Of a stretch of DNA of 64,000 bases, positions 17,868-26,226 are shown in pieces. Source of the stretch: Robiginitomaculum sp. (GTDB taxonomy: Bacteria > Pseudomonadota > Alphaproteobacteria > Caulobacterales > Maricaulaceae); NCBI GenBank assembly GCA_015485155.1, contig WFUF01000014.1:1-64000 (forward strand). Reading direction: 5' to 3'. The translations under genes and the position numbers were made by a program. Below the pieces are notes generated by a model, which worked only from the letters and a program-made list of their open reading frames with translations, searched no databases and was not told the origin of the DNA. Position 1 is the stretch's first letter; each line of letters starts with the position of its first letter.

Positions 17868-18650
17868 TTATTGGGCGCTCATTCCACCATCAATTTTTAA
17901 TTCGATTCCGGTAATAAACTTGCTTTCATCCGAAGCCAGAAAAACCGCAGCATAAGCAACGTCTTCTGGTTCGCCAATGCGCCCCATTGGAATACCCCGT
18001 GCCAGCATCTTGTCACGTTCGGCATCACTTTCAATCCCTAATGCCTCGCTGATACCATCAAGTATTGGGGTTCTGATAAACACCGGATGAATGGAATTGG
18101 AGCGAATTTCATAACCGGAACTGGCACAGTGCAAGGCTACAGATTTTGATAACAGCCAAACGGCTGCTTTTGCTGCATTATAGGCTGCCATTGAACCTGC
18201 TGCGTACAACCCGGCAATAGAAGACATGTTTATAATTGACCCGGGCTGGTTTTGTCTTAGATATTTCATCGCATGCTTACAGCCTAAAAATACTGAATCT
18301 ACATCTACATCCATTACCCTTTTAAAATTATCCAGACTTTCGTCTTCTACCGATGCCATGACCCCGATACCGGCATTATTGACCAATATGCTAATGCCGC
18401 CCATGGCTTCATTGGCCTGCTCCAGCGCGCTGATCCATTGATCTTCTCTGGCAACATCATGAGCAAAGGCCGATGCCGAGCCCTGCCTGATTGAATTTAA
18501 TTCAGCCGCAATTTTACTGGCACCGGGCAGATCAATATCAGTTATTGCCACCTGTGCCCCCTGCTCGACGAACATTCTGGCAATGGCCACGCCAAGTCCG
18601 CTGGCACCACCAGTAATAAACGCCTTCTTTCCTGCCAGCCGTTCACTCAT
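17868..18650 (-). CDS. Short-chain dehydrogenase/reductase
   Basis: This is a classical SDR of about 260 aa. The cofactor motif [13 protein letters not shown] is at the N-terminus, NNAG in the middle (ILVNNAGIG), Ser in NMSSIAG and the catalytic Y-x-x-x-K as YNAAK. An Asp after the second strand (ITDIDL) suggests NAD(H) preference. Three consecutive in-frame ATGs (18656, 18653, 18650) follow AAGGAAAA; any could be used. It overlaps phhB by a few bases in ATGATGATGAGTGA, so it is probably translated from the phhB message. The substrate is unknown; sequence style is that of the cyclic-alcohol or hydroxysteroid dehydrogenases. Confidence 0.85.
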   Translation of the reverse strand: MSERLAGKKAFITGGASGLGVAIARMFVEQGAQVAITDIDLPGASKIAAELNSIRQGSASAFAHDVAREDQWISALEQANEAMGGISILVNNAGIGVMASVEDESLDNFKRVMDVDVDSVFLGCKHAMKYLRQNQPGSIINMSSIAGLYAAGSMAAYNAAKAAVWLLSKSVALHCASSGYEIRSNSIHPVFIRTPILDGISEALGIESDAERDKMLARGIPMGRIGEPEDVAYAAVFLASDESKFITGIELKIDGGMSAQ

Positions 18651-18939
18651 CATCATTTTTCCTTGCAATTTGATCCATGAATTTTGCCATTTTAATATCC
18701 CGTTGTGTAACACCATCCGCATCATGAGTGCTGAGCAGAACCTCAACCCGGTTGTAAACATTAAACCATTCTGGATGGTGATCCATTTTCTCTGCCAGCA
18801 AGGCAATGCGGGTCATAAAGGCAAAGGCCTGATTAAAGTCATCAAACACAAAGCTTTTTGTAATGGCATCACGGGCAATATCGGCACTCCATCCAGACAA
18901 CTCCGTTAGTGCTGTGTTGGCGCCCAGCTTTTCAATCAT
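18643..18939 (-). CDS. phhB: Pterin-4a-carbinolamine dehydratase
   Basis: This 98 aa PCD/DCoH protein dehydrates the 4a-hydroxytetrahydropterin made by aromatic amino acid hydroxylases. The family motif is [22 protein letters not shown] (split here as [15 protein letters not shown] then PEWFNVY), with the three catalytic histidine-region residues, and [13 protein letters not shown] near the end. ATG at 18939 follows AAAAGGATT. No phenylalanine hydroxylase gene is present in the window. It leads a two-gene unit with the SDR. Confidence 0.9.
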   Translation of the reverse strand: MIEKLGANTALTELSGWSADIARDAITKSFVFDDFNQAFAFMTRIALLAEKMDHHPEWFNVYNRVEVLLSTHDADGVTQRDIKMAKFMDQIARKNDDE

Positions 18940-19026
18940 TGCAAATCCTTTTCTGTTTTGTTCATCAGCTATTCCTTAACACCCTTTTGGCAATATGGAC
19001 AAATAAACATCAATTTGGAGCATGTC

Positions 19027-19296
19027 ATGACGCATTTCCTAGTTTCCGATGAAAATCCAGCTGGACACAAACTAGAAGATTTATTGTGCAATTTACGAGC
19101 TGACATTATCAGCCGATGCAATAAAATTACCAATGACCAGCGACCAGAAGCAATGGCCGTATTGTCTAACAATGTGAAAATTCTTGATCATTTGACCGAG
19201 GCTATTATTCTGGCAACTGAATCCACCAGAATTCTGGATCGTTCTTTTGGCCCCTCTACATCAGAAAAAGGCGGCCCGGCAAGAATTGGCATTTAG
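19027..19296 (+). CDS. Small hypothetical protein
   Basis: This is an 89 aa product that I do not recognise. It has no signal peptide or membrane helix and looks helical, with a central segment rich in Ile, Asn and Leu (MAVLSNNVKILDHLTEAI) and a Gly/Pro-rich end. GGAG six bases before the ATG supports it being real. It diverges from phhB. Its stop codon lies inside a strong hairpin (19295-19319). Confidence 0.5.
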   Translation: MTHFLVSDENPAGHKLEDLLCNLRADIISRCNKITNDQRPEAMAVLSNNVKILDHLTEAIILATESTRILDRSFGPSTSEKGGPARIGI

Positions 19297-19402
19297 GGAC
19301 CAGGGTGGAACCCGTCCCTAAAATAGCGAAGCGGTAGGATATTAAAGACTCCTCAAGCAGCGAAGCGGAAGGATATTAAAAGAGCCTCCCGCTTTTGCTA
19401 GA
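19295..19402. repeat. Intergenic repeat family, copy A (double unit) with hairpins
   Basis: A 25-bp hairpin (AGGGAC...GTCCCT with an inner GGGT/ACCC stem, 19295-19319) is followed by two units containing AGCGAAGCGG-x-AGGATATTAAA (19324-19347 and 19358-19381). The second unit is closed by CTCCCGCTTTTGCT (19386-19399), which can pair with AGCGAAGCGG as an imperfect stem. Related copies lie at about 38505-38569 and 40281-40337. All are intergenic and near gene ends. Confidence 0.65.
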
Positions 19403-19416
19403 ATGTGGATGCAAAA

Positions 19417-20004
19417 CTAATCAGCATCGGAAGTCTGCAGTTTTTCCAATGCTTCTTTTTGTCCTTGCAGATTGTACCCGGCGGCACTGGCCGCGGCAAT
19501 GACCTGTTCTGGTGTTTGATTTCCAGCCCTTACTTCTGATAATGCCCAGATAGTAATAGCGCGAGTGCCAGAGCGGCAATAAGCCAGAGTTGGCTCATCA
19601 GAGCGGGCCAGTTCTGCGCTTAAAGCATCAAAAACTTCCTCGGTGAGGTTCCCCGGACTAAATGGCAGATTAACAAAAGTCAGACCCAGACGCTGTGCTT
19701 CAGCTGCAATATCCGCAGATAGCGGCTGCCCTTTTTGCTCGTTGTCCGGGCGGTGGTTAATGATCCTAGTAAAACCGGCATCGGCAATTGCTTTTATATC
19801 TTTTATTTGAATTTGCGGGGATACAGCATATTTTTCCGTCACAGGCCGCAAGCCAGCCTGCTGCGCCATTTGCCTGTCATAAACAGCTGCAGGAATATTG
19901 GTGCCGGTAACCGGTTGCTCAGCTTGACTACAACTGGTGATGGCGGTCAGTAAAATTACTGCAAAAAGCAGATGCACACCTAGGATTCTTTTTAACACAG
20001 TCAT
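19417..20004 (-). CDS. DUF442 phosphatase/sulfurtransferase-like lipoprotein
   Basis: This 195 aa protein is likely a lipoprotein: hydrophobic signal then ITSC, with lipidated Cys at residue 25. The rest is a DUF442 (TIGR01244) domain of the protein-tyrosine-phosphatase fold, with HRPDNEQ near 84-90 and the active loop CRSGTR at 143-148. DUF442 domains often accompany persulfide dioxygenases (Blh). A cytoplasmic paralogue with the same loop is at 39862, in the sulfide locus. The catalytic activity of the family is not settled. Here export to the envelope is the odd point. Confidence 0.8.
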   Translation of the reverse strand: MTVLKRILGVHLLFAVILLTAITSCSQAEQPVTGTNIPAAVYDRQMAQQAGLRPVTEKYAVSPQIQIKDIKAIADAGFTRIINHRPDNEQKGQPLSADIAAEAQRLGLTFVNLPFSPGNLTEEVFDALSAELARSDEPTLAYCRSGTRAITIWALSEVRAGNQTPEQVIAAASAAGYNLQGQKEALEKLQTSDAD

Positions 20005-20199
20005 GGTTTTTTCTTCCGTTTTACTCGTAATATCTTCCCTCTTCGCCTAGTTTTCACTGGATTTTAGTGCATCGCAAGAGCCCTCACAAAAGTTTGTAGG
20101 GATATTTTTGCTTTCGCAACAAGCGCCTGTGTTCATTCGTTGACTTGTGCCCGGTGTCATGGAATTGTGCCGTTTTTCCAACACAGAAACGTAGAATAA

Positions 20200-21129
20200 A
20201 TGTTTGCTTACCTAGTTCGCCGGCTTTTTGTGGCAATTCCAACATTGTTCGTTATAATAACTTTGGCATTTTTTTTGATGCGGGCAGCTCCAGGAAGCCC
20301 GTTCGATCTTGAACGACCCATGCCAGAGCGAATCAAGCAACGGATTGAAGCCAGCTTCCATCTAGATAAGCCGATTTACGTGCAATATGGCTATTATTTG
20401 AAGGGCCTGGCTAAAGGCGACCTTGGGCCATCAATGAAATACAAGGACAAGGATGTAGCCGATCTTATCCGCGAAGGTCTGCCCATTAGTGCCACTATTG
20501 GCGCATCTTCAATGTTACTGGCCATGCTGGTTGGCAGCCTGTTAGGATCCATTGCTGCGCTTCGTCAGAATACCGGCATGGATTATGCTGTGATGGGATT
20601 TTCCACCACCGGGATAAGTATTCCAACCTTTGTGACCGGGCCGGTGATGGCCCTTGTATTTGGAGTGTATTTGCACTGGCTTCCTACGGGTGGGCTGGAT
20701 CGTGGCAATATGACTTTTCAGAATTTATTGATGCCAGTGGTGACTCTTGCCTTACCACAGATCGCAATTATTTCGCGTCTAACCCGGGCCAGCATGATTG
20801 AAGTTTTGCGCTCAAATTTCATTCGTACCGCCCATGCAAAGGGTCTTTCTGAGCGCTCAGTTTTATTAGGACATGCTTTGCGGGCAGCGGTTCTTCCATT
20901 GGTAAGCTATGCTGGCCCGGCAACCGCAGCCTTGCTTACAGGAACTTTGGTTGTTGAGCAGATTTTTGCCCTGCCCGGTATTGGCCGGCAATTTACCATT
21001 GGTGCCCTGCAGCGGGATTATACTGTGGTGATGGGGGTAGTGATTTTGTACGCGGCCCTGATTATTACATTTAATTTGCTGGCTGATTTAATATATGGTC
21101 TGCTCGATCCAAAAGTGAGATACCGCTAA
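20200..21129 (+). CDS. oppB: Oligopeptide ABC transporter permease OppB
   Basis: The 309 aa inner-membrane permease has an N-terminal helix (LVRRLFVAIPTLFVIITLAF) and the DppB/OppB core. GPSMKYKDKDVADLI matches the periplasmic segment of OppB proteins, and the EAA loop reads RTAHAKGLSERSVLLGHALR. It pairs with OppC, which starts in the stop codon region (TAATG). No substrate-binding protein or ATPases (oppA, oppD, oppF) are adjacent, so these must lie elsewhere or be shared. Confidence 0.88.
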   Translation: MFAYLVRRLFVAIPTLFVIITLAFFLMRAAPGSPFDLERPMPERIKQRIEASFHLDKPIYVQYGYYLKGLAKGDLGPSMKYKDKDVADLIREGLPISATIGASSMLLAMLVGSLLGSIAALRQNTGMDYAVMGFSTTGISIPTFVTGPVMALVFGVYLHWLPTGGLDRGNMTFQNLLMPVVTLALPQIAIISRLTRASMIEVLRSNFIRTAHAKGLSERSVLLGHALRAAVLPLVSYAGPATAALLTGTLVVEQIFALPGIGRQFTIGALQRDYTVVMGVVILYAALIITFNLLADLIYGLLDPKVRYR

Positions 21130-22064
21130 TGAGTGCGATGGTCGGAAACAATGCGCCGCTGGAAGAGCGCCTGAAACAAGCTGCCGAAATTCAAGGAAGA
21201 TCCCTGTGGGAGGACGCAAGGGCACGTCTGTTCAGAAATAAAGCTGCTGTGACCTCGATGATTTTGCTGGCGACAATTACCTTGCTTGCAATTTTAGGCC
21301 CTTATCTGTGGGTGCATGACTATGACACCGTTTATAAGGATCGGGTGGCCTGGGCTCCTACTTTGCAATACTGGCATTTTTTAGGAACCGATGCTCAAGG
21401 CAGGGATCTATTTGTACGCTTGCTGATGGGATTGCGGGTTTCATTGGCTGTGGGACTGGTTGCTACGGGAGTTTCCTTGTTTATTGGCGTTTTGTGGGGT
21501 GCCACGGCTGGCTATGTTGGCGGCAAGGTAGATGAGGCGATGATGCGGGTGGTGGATGTGCTTTATGCCATGCCGTTTATCTTCTTCGTTATTATTTTGA
21601 TGGTGGTGTTTCGCGATATGACCGCAGGTAAACCAGCATTGAATATACTGCTTATTTTTGTGGCTATTGGTGCCGTTGAGTGGCTGACCATGGCGCGAAT
21701 TGTACGTGGGCAAACCATTGCCTTAAAGGGCCGGGAATTTATCGAAGCGGCTGAAGCTGCCGGTGTGACTCCGCTAAAAATCGTGTTGCGCCATATTGTG
21801 CCCAATGTACTTGGACCGGTTGTGGTCTATGTGACCTTAACCATTCCAGCAGTAATTCTGGCTGAAAGTTTTTTAAGTTTTATCGGGCTAGGCGTACAAG
21901 AACCGCTAACCTCGCTGGGTAAGTTGATCAATGACGGGGCCAAAGATATGGAAACCTTGCCGTGGACGCTGTTCGTGCCTGCGATCACCATGATGGTCAC
22001 TCTGTTCTGTTTTAACTTTATTGGCGATGGCTTACGCGACGCTATTGATCCCAAAGACAGGTAG
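21129..22064 (+). CDS. oppC: Oligopeptide ABC transporter permease OppC
   Basis: This is the second permease (311 aa) of the peptide importer, with an N-terminal cytoplasmic stretch, a first helix, the periplasmic block HFLGTDAQGRDLFVRLLMGLR typical of OppC/DppC (seen as LGTDAQGRDLF), and the EAA loop EAAEAAGVTPLKIVLRHIVP. The start overlaps the oppB stop by one base. It is followed by a convergent gene, confirming that the operon ends here without ATPase genes. Confidence 0.88.
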   Translation: MSAMVGNNAPLEERLKQAAEIQGRSLWEDARARLFRNKAAVTSMILLATITLLAILGPYLWVHDYDTVYKDRVAWAPTLQYWHFLGTDAQGRDLFVRLLMGLRVSLAVGLVATGVSLFIGVLWGATAGYVGGKVDEAMMRVVDVLYAMPFIFFVIILMVVFRDMTAGKPALNILLIFVAIGAVEWLTMARIVRGQTIALKGREFIEAAEAAGVTPLKIVLRHIVPNVLGPVVVYVTLTIPAVILAESFLSFIGLGVQEPLTSLGKLINDGAKDMETLPWTLFVPAITMMVTLFCFNFIGDGLRDAIDPKDR

Positions 22065-22092
22065 GATCCATCAGCTGCTATGGTAGCAAGGT

Positions 22093-22473
22093 CTATTTGC
22101 AACAGCAATCTTTACCCTGGGCCCATTCAAAAGCTGCGTCAGCTTCTTTGGCATCAAACAGTTTGACCTTGCCCTTGGATACCTTGTCGAACAATTTAGC
22201 TGATGCGCCGACCCATTTTGGCGCCCCCACTAAAGCCCAGCGCTCAAAATGATTCCAGTGAGCAAAACAAAGTTTGGCATCATCAATAATCGCCTTGCTT
22301 TGCCAGCCCTCGAAATGATCGCCCCACTCCAGCACCAGACGCACCTTGCCGTCTCGTTTGACCCGTTCTTCAATAGCCGGCATCAGTACGCTCTCATAGT
22401 CCTCGGCGGTTAACTTGCCGCTGACTTTAAGTCCCAAAACAAGATCATTTGAGTTTTCAAGAATTTCAATCAT
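22093..22473 (-). CDS. SpoIIAA-like (STAS/SEC14-type) protein
   Basis: This is a 126 aa soluble protein of the SpoIIAA-like family, with MIEILENSNDLVLGLKVSGK followed by LTAEDYESVLMP, a WGDHFEGW segment and RWALVGAPKWV. It ends in a cluster of three consecutive cysteines (CCCK). ATG at 22473 has GGAGAAAA directly upstream and was preferred to one four codons earlier. Members occur as single-domain proteins of unknown role, possibly lipid-binding. The terminal cysteine run is uncommon and could bind metal. Confidence 0.75.
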   Translation of the reverse strand: MIEILENSNDLVLGLKVSGKLTAEDYESVLMPAIEERVKRDGKVRLVLEWGDHFEGWQSKAIIDDAKLCFAHWNHFERWALVGAPKWVGASAKLFDKVSKGKVKLFDAKEADAAFEWAQGKDCCCK

Positions 22474-22695
22474 TATTTTCTCCATTCAACTTGCCCGCTC
22501 CTTTAAGATAAGCATGGTTTTTTCAAATAGACCCCGATGCGGCAATGCAGCGCAGTCAACGATATTGCCTGTAAGTCAGATGGGTATTTTCCTGTTAAAC
22601 AAGAGCTTGCGCAGATCAGCTAAAAAAGCCTACTCTCGCAATTAATCATCTATAGTGCTTGATGCCGGGGTTTTGTCGAAATTGGGGGTAGTTCA

Positions 22696-23382
22696 ATGTG
22701 TTTTTCTGAACCGGTAAGCTTTATTGCCGGTGGTCTATTGGTCACCGGCGGAGCATTTGCAGCATATAAAGCATGGAAGGTGAACAAGCGCTATTTGCCA
22801 GTATCCATGATGCCTGTATTTGCGGGCATACAGCAATTTATGGAAGGATATGTCTGGATGGGCCTGAACCATTCTGATCCAAACCTGACCTGGTGGGGGG
22901 CAATGGGTTTTATATTGTTTTCCTGGTTGATGTGGCCGACATGGATACCTTTTAGTATTTATTTTCTGGAGCCTCCCGAGAGCAAACGCAAAAAACCCCT
23001 GATGTTGTTTGCCTTATCCGGCCTGATATTCGGTTTATTGCTATATGTTCCGCATATTATCAATCCGGACTGGGTGAATGTGACAATCAATAACAAGTCC
23101 ATTGCCTATGAAGGAACGATGTTTCTTGACTATTTCATTTCCCGCGAGATGACATATGTGATCTATCTGTTTTTGATAATTATCCCGCCTTTGATTTCAA
23201 CCTATTTCCATATGCGGCTGTTTGGCCTGACCTTAATCGCAGTAGTGACCACGGTGATACTGTTTTTATCCTACGCCTATATTTCATTTTTCTGCCTGCT
23301 GGCTGGGCTTGGAACATTGCACCTCATTTACATTATTATGCGAAATAAGTGCCGCCGGGAGTGCCCTGAAATTTTTAACTGA
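22696..23382 (+). CDS. DUF6629-type multi-pass membrane protein
   Basis: The 228 aa product begins MCFSEPVSFIAGGLLVTGG, the typical opening of the DUF6629 family. About seven hydrophobic helices follow, with a conserved QQFMEGYVWMGL at residues about 46-57. Its ends are short and charged (CRRECPEIF at the C-terminus). The function is unknown. It stands alone, with a 210-bp region upstream and no evident partner. Confidence 0.7.
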   Translation: MCFSEPVSFIAGGLLVTGGAFAAYKAWKVNKRYLPVSMMPVFAGIQQFMEGYVWMGLNHSDPNLTWWGAMGFILFSWLMWPTWIPFSIYFLEPPESKRKKPLMLFALSGLIFGLLLYVPHIINPDWVNVTINNKSIAYEGTMFLDYFISREMTYVIYLFLIIIPPLISTYFHMRLFGLTLIAVVTTVILFLSYAYISFFCLLAGLGTLHLIYIIMRNKCRRECPEIFN

Positions 23383-23543
23383 TTAGCTCTAGGGCATTCG
23401 GATTGTTCTCGTATGCCTTCCTGAGCGCCCTTCTGTTCATCATGACAATCAAGTAATATTTATTGAAAAACGATAAAACTTGATTGACTTTCGCGATGTT
23501 GTGAGTAGCTTTGCAAAATCACACTGATTTATCTGGCTGCTTC

Positions 23544-24959
23544 ATGTACCGATTCTTGTTATTTTTTGCCGTCATGCCCTTGCTTGGTGCCTGCGCAGCC
23601 ACTCAGCAATATCTGCCATCATCTCCGTTTTCAGATATTCCAGCATCTCCCATGTCGGCACAGGCGCCGGCAAACTGGTCGGCAAGCTATGAACATAGCG
23701 GCAAAAAACAAAAAATATCATGGGTGAGCGTATTTCAGGATAAGGTGCTTGAAGATCTTGTTGCCGAGGCTCTGGCCAACAACCATAATCTTGCTGCCAG
23801 TGCAGCCCGGCTCGAACAGGCGCAGGCTTTGGCCCGCATTAGTGGCTCGGCGCGGTTTCCATCGATTACTGCCTCGGCAAGCGGTACAGGAAATTTTGCC
23901 ACTTCCATGCCCGCCAATGACAGTTATGGCGGCACTGTATCTGCCAGTTGGGAGTTGGATGTATGGGGTCGGGTGCGTGATCGCACAAAAGCTGCAAAAC
24001 ATGATGCCGAAGCAGCCCGGGCCGATTTTGAAGCTTTGCAGCTTTCTCTGGCCGGGCAAACTGCCTCGGCATGGGTTGATTTGATTGCGGCCAGTCAACA
24101 AGAGGTGCTGGCATTTGATGATGTGCAAACCCGGAAGCGCTCTATGGGTATTGTAGATCGGCGCTATAAGCGGGGGCTTTCAACATCCCTTGATGTGCGA
24201 CTGGCACGCTCGGCAATGGCCAGCACCGAGGCTAATCTTTCGCTTCGCAAGCAACAGCATGCAAATGCCACAAGACGGTTAGAGGTTTTATTAGGGCGTT
24301 ATCCGGCTCATGAAATACGTGCTACGACCAGATTACCGACACTAAGCGAGCTGCATTTGGCTGGGCCGCCAGCGGATATTCTCGCCGCACGACCAGATGT
24401 TCGCTCTGCTGAACAAAGACTGGCTGCATCAGGGTTGCGGGTGGCCGATGCCAGAAAGGCGGTGTTGCCGGGTTTGGTATTGTCCGGCTCTGTTGCCACT
24501 GGCGGGCCTAATATTGGTGATATTCTGGATTTTGGCTCTGTTTTATCCCGGCTGATCGGCTCACTTTCACAACCTGTGTTTCGCGGCGGCGCCATTAGCG
24601 CCGATATTGATAGAAGCGAGGCCGCCCATCGTGAGCGTCTGGCCAATTATGCCCAAACGGTTTTGATCGCGTGGCGCGAAGTGGAGGACGCATTGTATGG
24701 CGAAAAATATCTTGCTGATCGTGAGGCCTCTTTACAAGTATCAGTGCAAGAAGCCAAAGAAGCCGAAAAGCTGGCCGAGCGTGAATATGGCAGAGGAGTA
24801 GGCACTATTTTTGAATTACTGGATGCCCAGCGCCGCCGGATTTCTGCTGAGGGTCAATTGATTTCAGCGTCCAACGCTCGTTTGTCCAATCGGATATCCT
24901 TGTATCTGGCATTGGGCGGGGATGCTGAACTATGGGCTAAAAACAGTATAAAGCCATAA
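23544..24959 (+). CDS. RND efflux outer-membrane lipoprotein (NodT/OprM family)
   Basis: This 471 aa TolC-like channel is the outer-membrane part of the efflux complex encoded with the next two genes. It starts MYRFLLFFAVMPLLGACAA; LLGAC is a lipobox with Cys at residue 17. Two OEP repeats follow, with SWELDVWGRVRD and later LDAQRRRISAEGQL, both diagnostic of the NodT subgroup. ATG at 23544 was chosen because it gives the signal peptide; an in-frame TTG at 23511 would hide it. It is the first gene of the operon and ends 16 bp before the adaptor. Confidence 0.92.
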   Translation: MYRFLLFFAVMPLLGACAATQQYLPSSPFSDIPASPMSAQAPANWSASYEHSGKKQKISWVSVFQDKVLEDLVAEALANNHNLAASAARLEQAQALARISGSARFPSITASASGTGNFATSMPANDSYGGTVSASWELDVWGRVRDRTKAAKHDAEAARADFEALQLSLAGQTASAWVDLIAASQQEVLAFDDVQTRKRSMGIVDRRYKRGLSTSLDVRLARSAMASTEANLSLRKQQHANATRRLEVLLGRYPAHEIRATTRLPTLSELHLAGPPADILAARPDVRSAEQRLAASGLRVADARKAVLPGLVLSGSVATGGPNIGDILDFGSVLSRLIGSLSQPVFRGGAISADIDRSEAAHRERLANYAQTVLIAWREVEDALYGEKYLADREASLQVSVQEAKEAEKLAEREYGRGVGTIFELLDAQRRRISAEGQLISASNARLSNRISLYLALGGDAELWAKNSIKP

Positions 24960-24975
24960 ATGGGAAAGCCGCAAA

Positions 24976-26226
24976 ATGACTAATAATATTGGTATCCAGC
25001 AAGCTGATAATCCACAAAAGGCCCGTGGAAAGGGAAGAGCTATTGGCCGGGCACTGTTTTTTTTCCTGCCGGTATTTATTTTATTTTTTGGTATAGCGGG
25101 TTTTATTGCATTGGGCTTGCTGAAGCCTGATCCTAAAAAGGACTTGCAAAAAACCAAGGTCATTCCCGTATTGGTTACAAAGCCAATCGCCAAGCCAACC
25201 AGATTAGAGGTGTTGACCCAGGGCGAGGTGCAGGCTCGTACCGAAATAGACGTTGTGCCGCAGGTTGGCGGAAAAATCGAGCATATATCCAAAGGGTTTT
25301 TAGAAGGCGGAACATTTGTCAGGGACGAAATTCTGATCCAGATTGAAAAGGCCGATTATGAATTGCGAGTGGTTCAGGCCGAGGCCACAGTAGCACAGGC
25401 GCAGCAAGCATTGGTGCGCGAGCAGGCAGAAGCGGCGATTGCCCGCAAGGACTGGGATGAACTTGGTGTAGGTGAGGCTTCTGCTCTTACCTTACGCAAA
25501 CCCCAATTGGCACAGGCGGAGGCAGCACTGGCCGCGGCACAGGCATCGCTTGCGGATGCCAATTTGCAATTGATGCGCACGGCTATCAGGGCGCCCTTTG
25601 CTGGTCGGGTTCGTACCAAAAATGCTGATGTGGGACAGTTCGTTACACCGGGTGCACGTCTGGGCAGAATATTTTCTACCGCTGTGGTGGATGTGCGTTT
25701 GCCGTTGACTGATGCGGAGCTGGCAAAATTATCCCTGCCACTGGCCTTTGCTGAAACCGAAGGAAATCTTGGGCCTGAGGTGGAGCTTTCGGCAAAAGTT
25801 CTGGGTGAAGATCGCATCTGGCGCGGCAGAATTACTCGAACAGACAGTGCCATCGATCCTGCCACAAGGGTCTTGTTCGCATTTGTCGAGGTGCAAGACC
25901 CATATGGGGCAGGCTCAGATGAAGGAATGCCGTTACTGGTGGGTTTGTTTGTTCAGGCCAAGGTCCATGGAAAAGCACTGCCCGACGCTCTGGTCATTCC
26001 CCGTTCTGCCTTGCGCGGTAATAATCAGGTTTATTTGGCAAAGGGTGATGAGCTACGCATTGTCGAGGTAGAAGTTGCATCATCAGATCGCGATGTTGCG
26101 ATTATAACCAATGGCCTGAATGAAGACGATAAGGTCATTACCTCTCCGGTGCTGGGCGCTAGAAACGGGCTAAAAATTGAACGTGTCACCCGCTCCGCAG
26201 CTAAGCAAACAGCGAAAGAAGAATAA
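24976..26226 (+). CDS. RND periplasmic adaptor (membrane fusion protein)
   Basis: This 416 aa HlyD/AcrA-type subunit bridges pump and channel. It is anchored by one N-terminal helix (about residues 27-50), not by a lipid. It has split barrel-sandwich halves (VVPQVGGKIEHISKGFLEGG; IRAPFAGRVRTKNADVGQFV), an Ala/Gln-rich coiled-coil hairpin between them, and a beta-barrel domain. A one-base stop/start overlap joins it to the pump gene. Confidence 0.92.
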   Translation: MTNNIGIQQADNPQKARGKGRAIGRALFFFLPVFILFFGIAGFIALGLLKPDPKKDLQKTKVIPVLVTKPIAKPTRLEVLTQGEVQARTEIDVVPQVGGKIEHISKGFLEGGTFVRDEILIQIEKADYELRVVQAEATVAQAQQALVREQAEAAIARKDWDELGVGEASALTLRKPQLAQAEAALAAAQASLADANLQLMRTAIRAPFAGRVRTKNADVGQFVTPGARLGRIFSTAVVDVRLPLTDAELAKLSLPLAFAETEGNLGPEVELSAKVLGEDRIWRGRITRTDSAIDPATRVLFAFVEVQDPYGAGSDEGMPLLVGLFVQAKVHGKALPDALVIPRSALRGNNQVYLAKGDELRIVEVEVASSDRDVAIITNGLNEDDKVITSPVLGARNGLKIERVTRSAAKQTAKEE

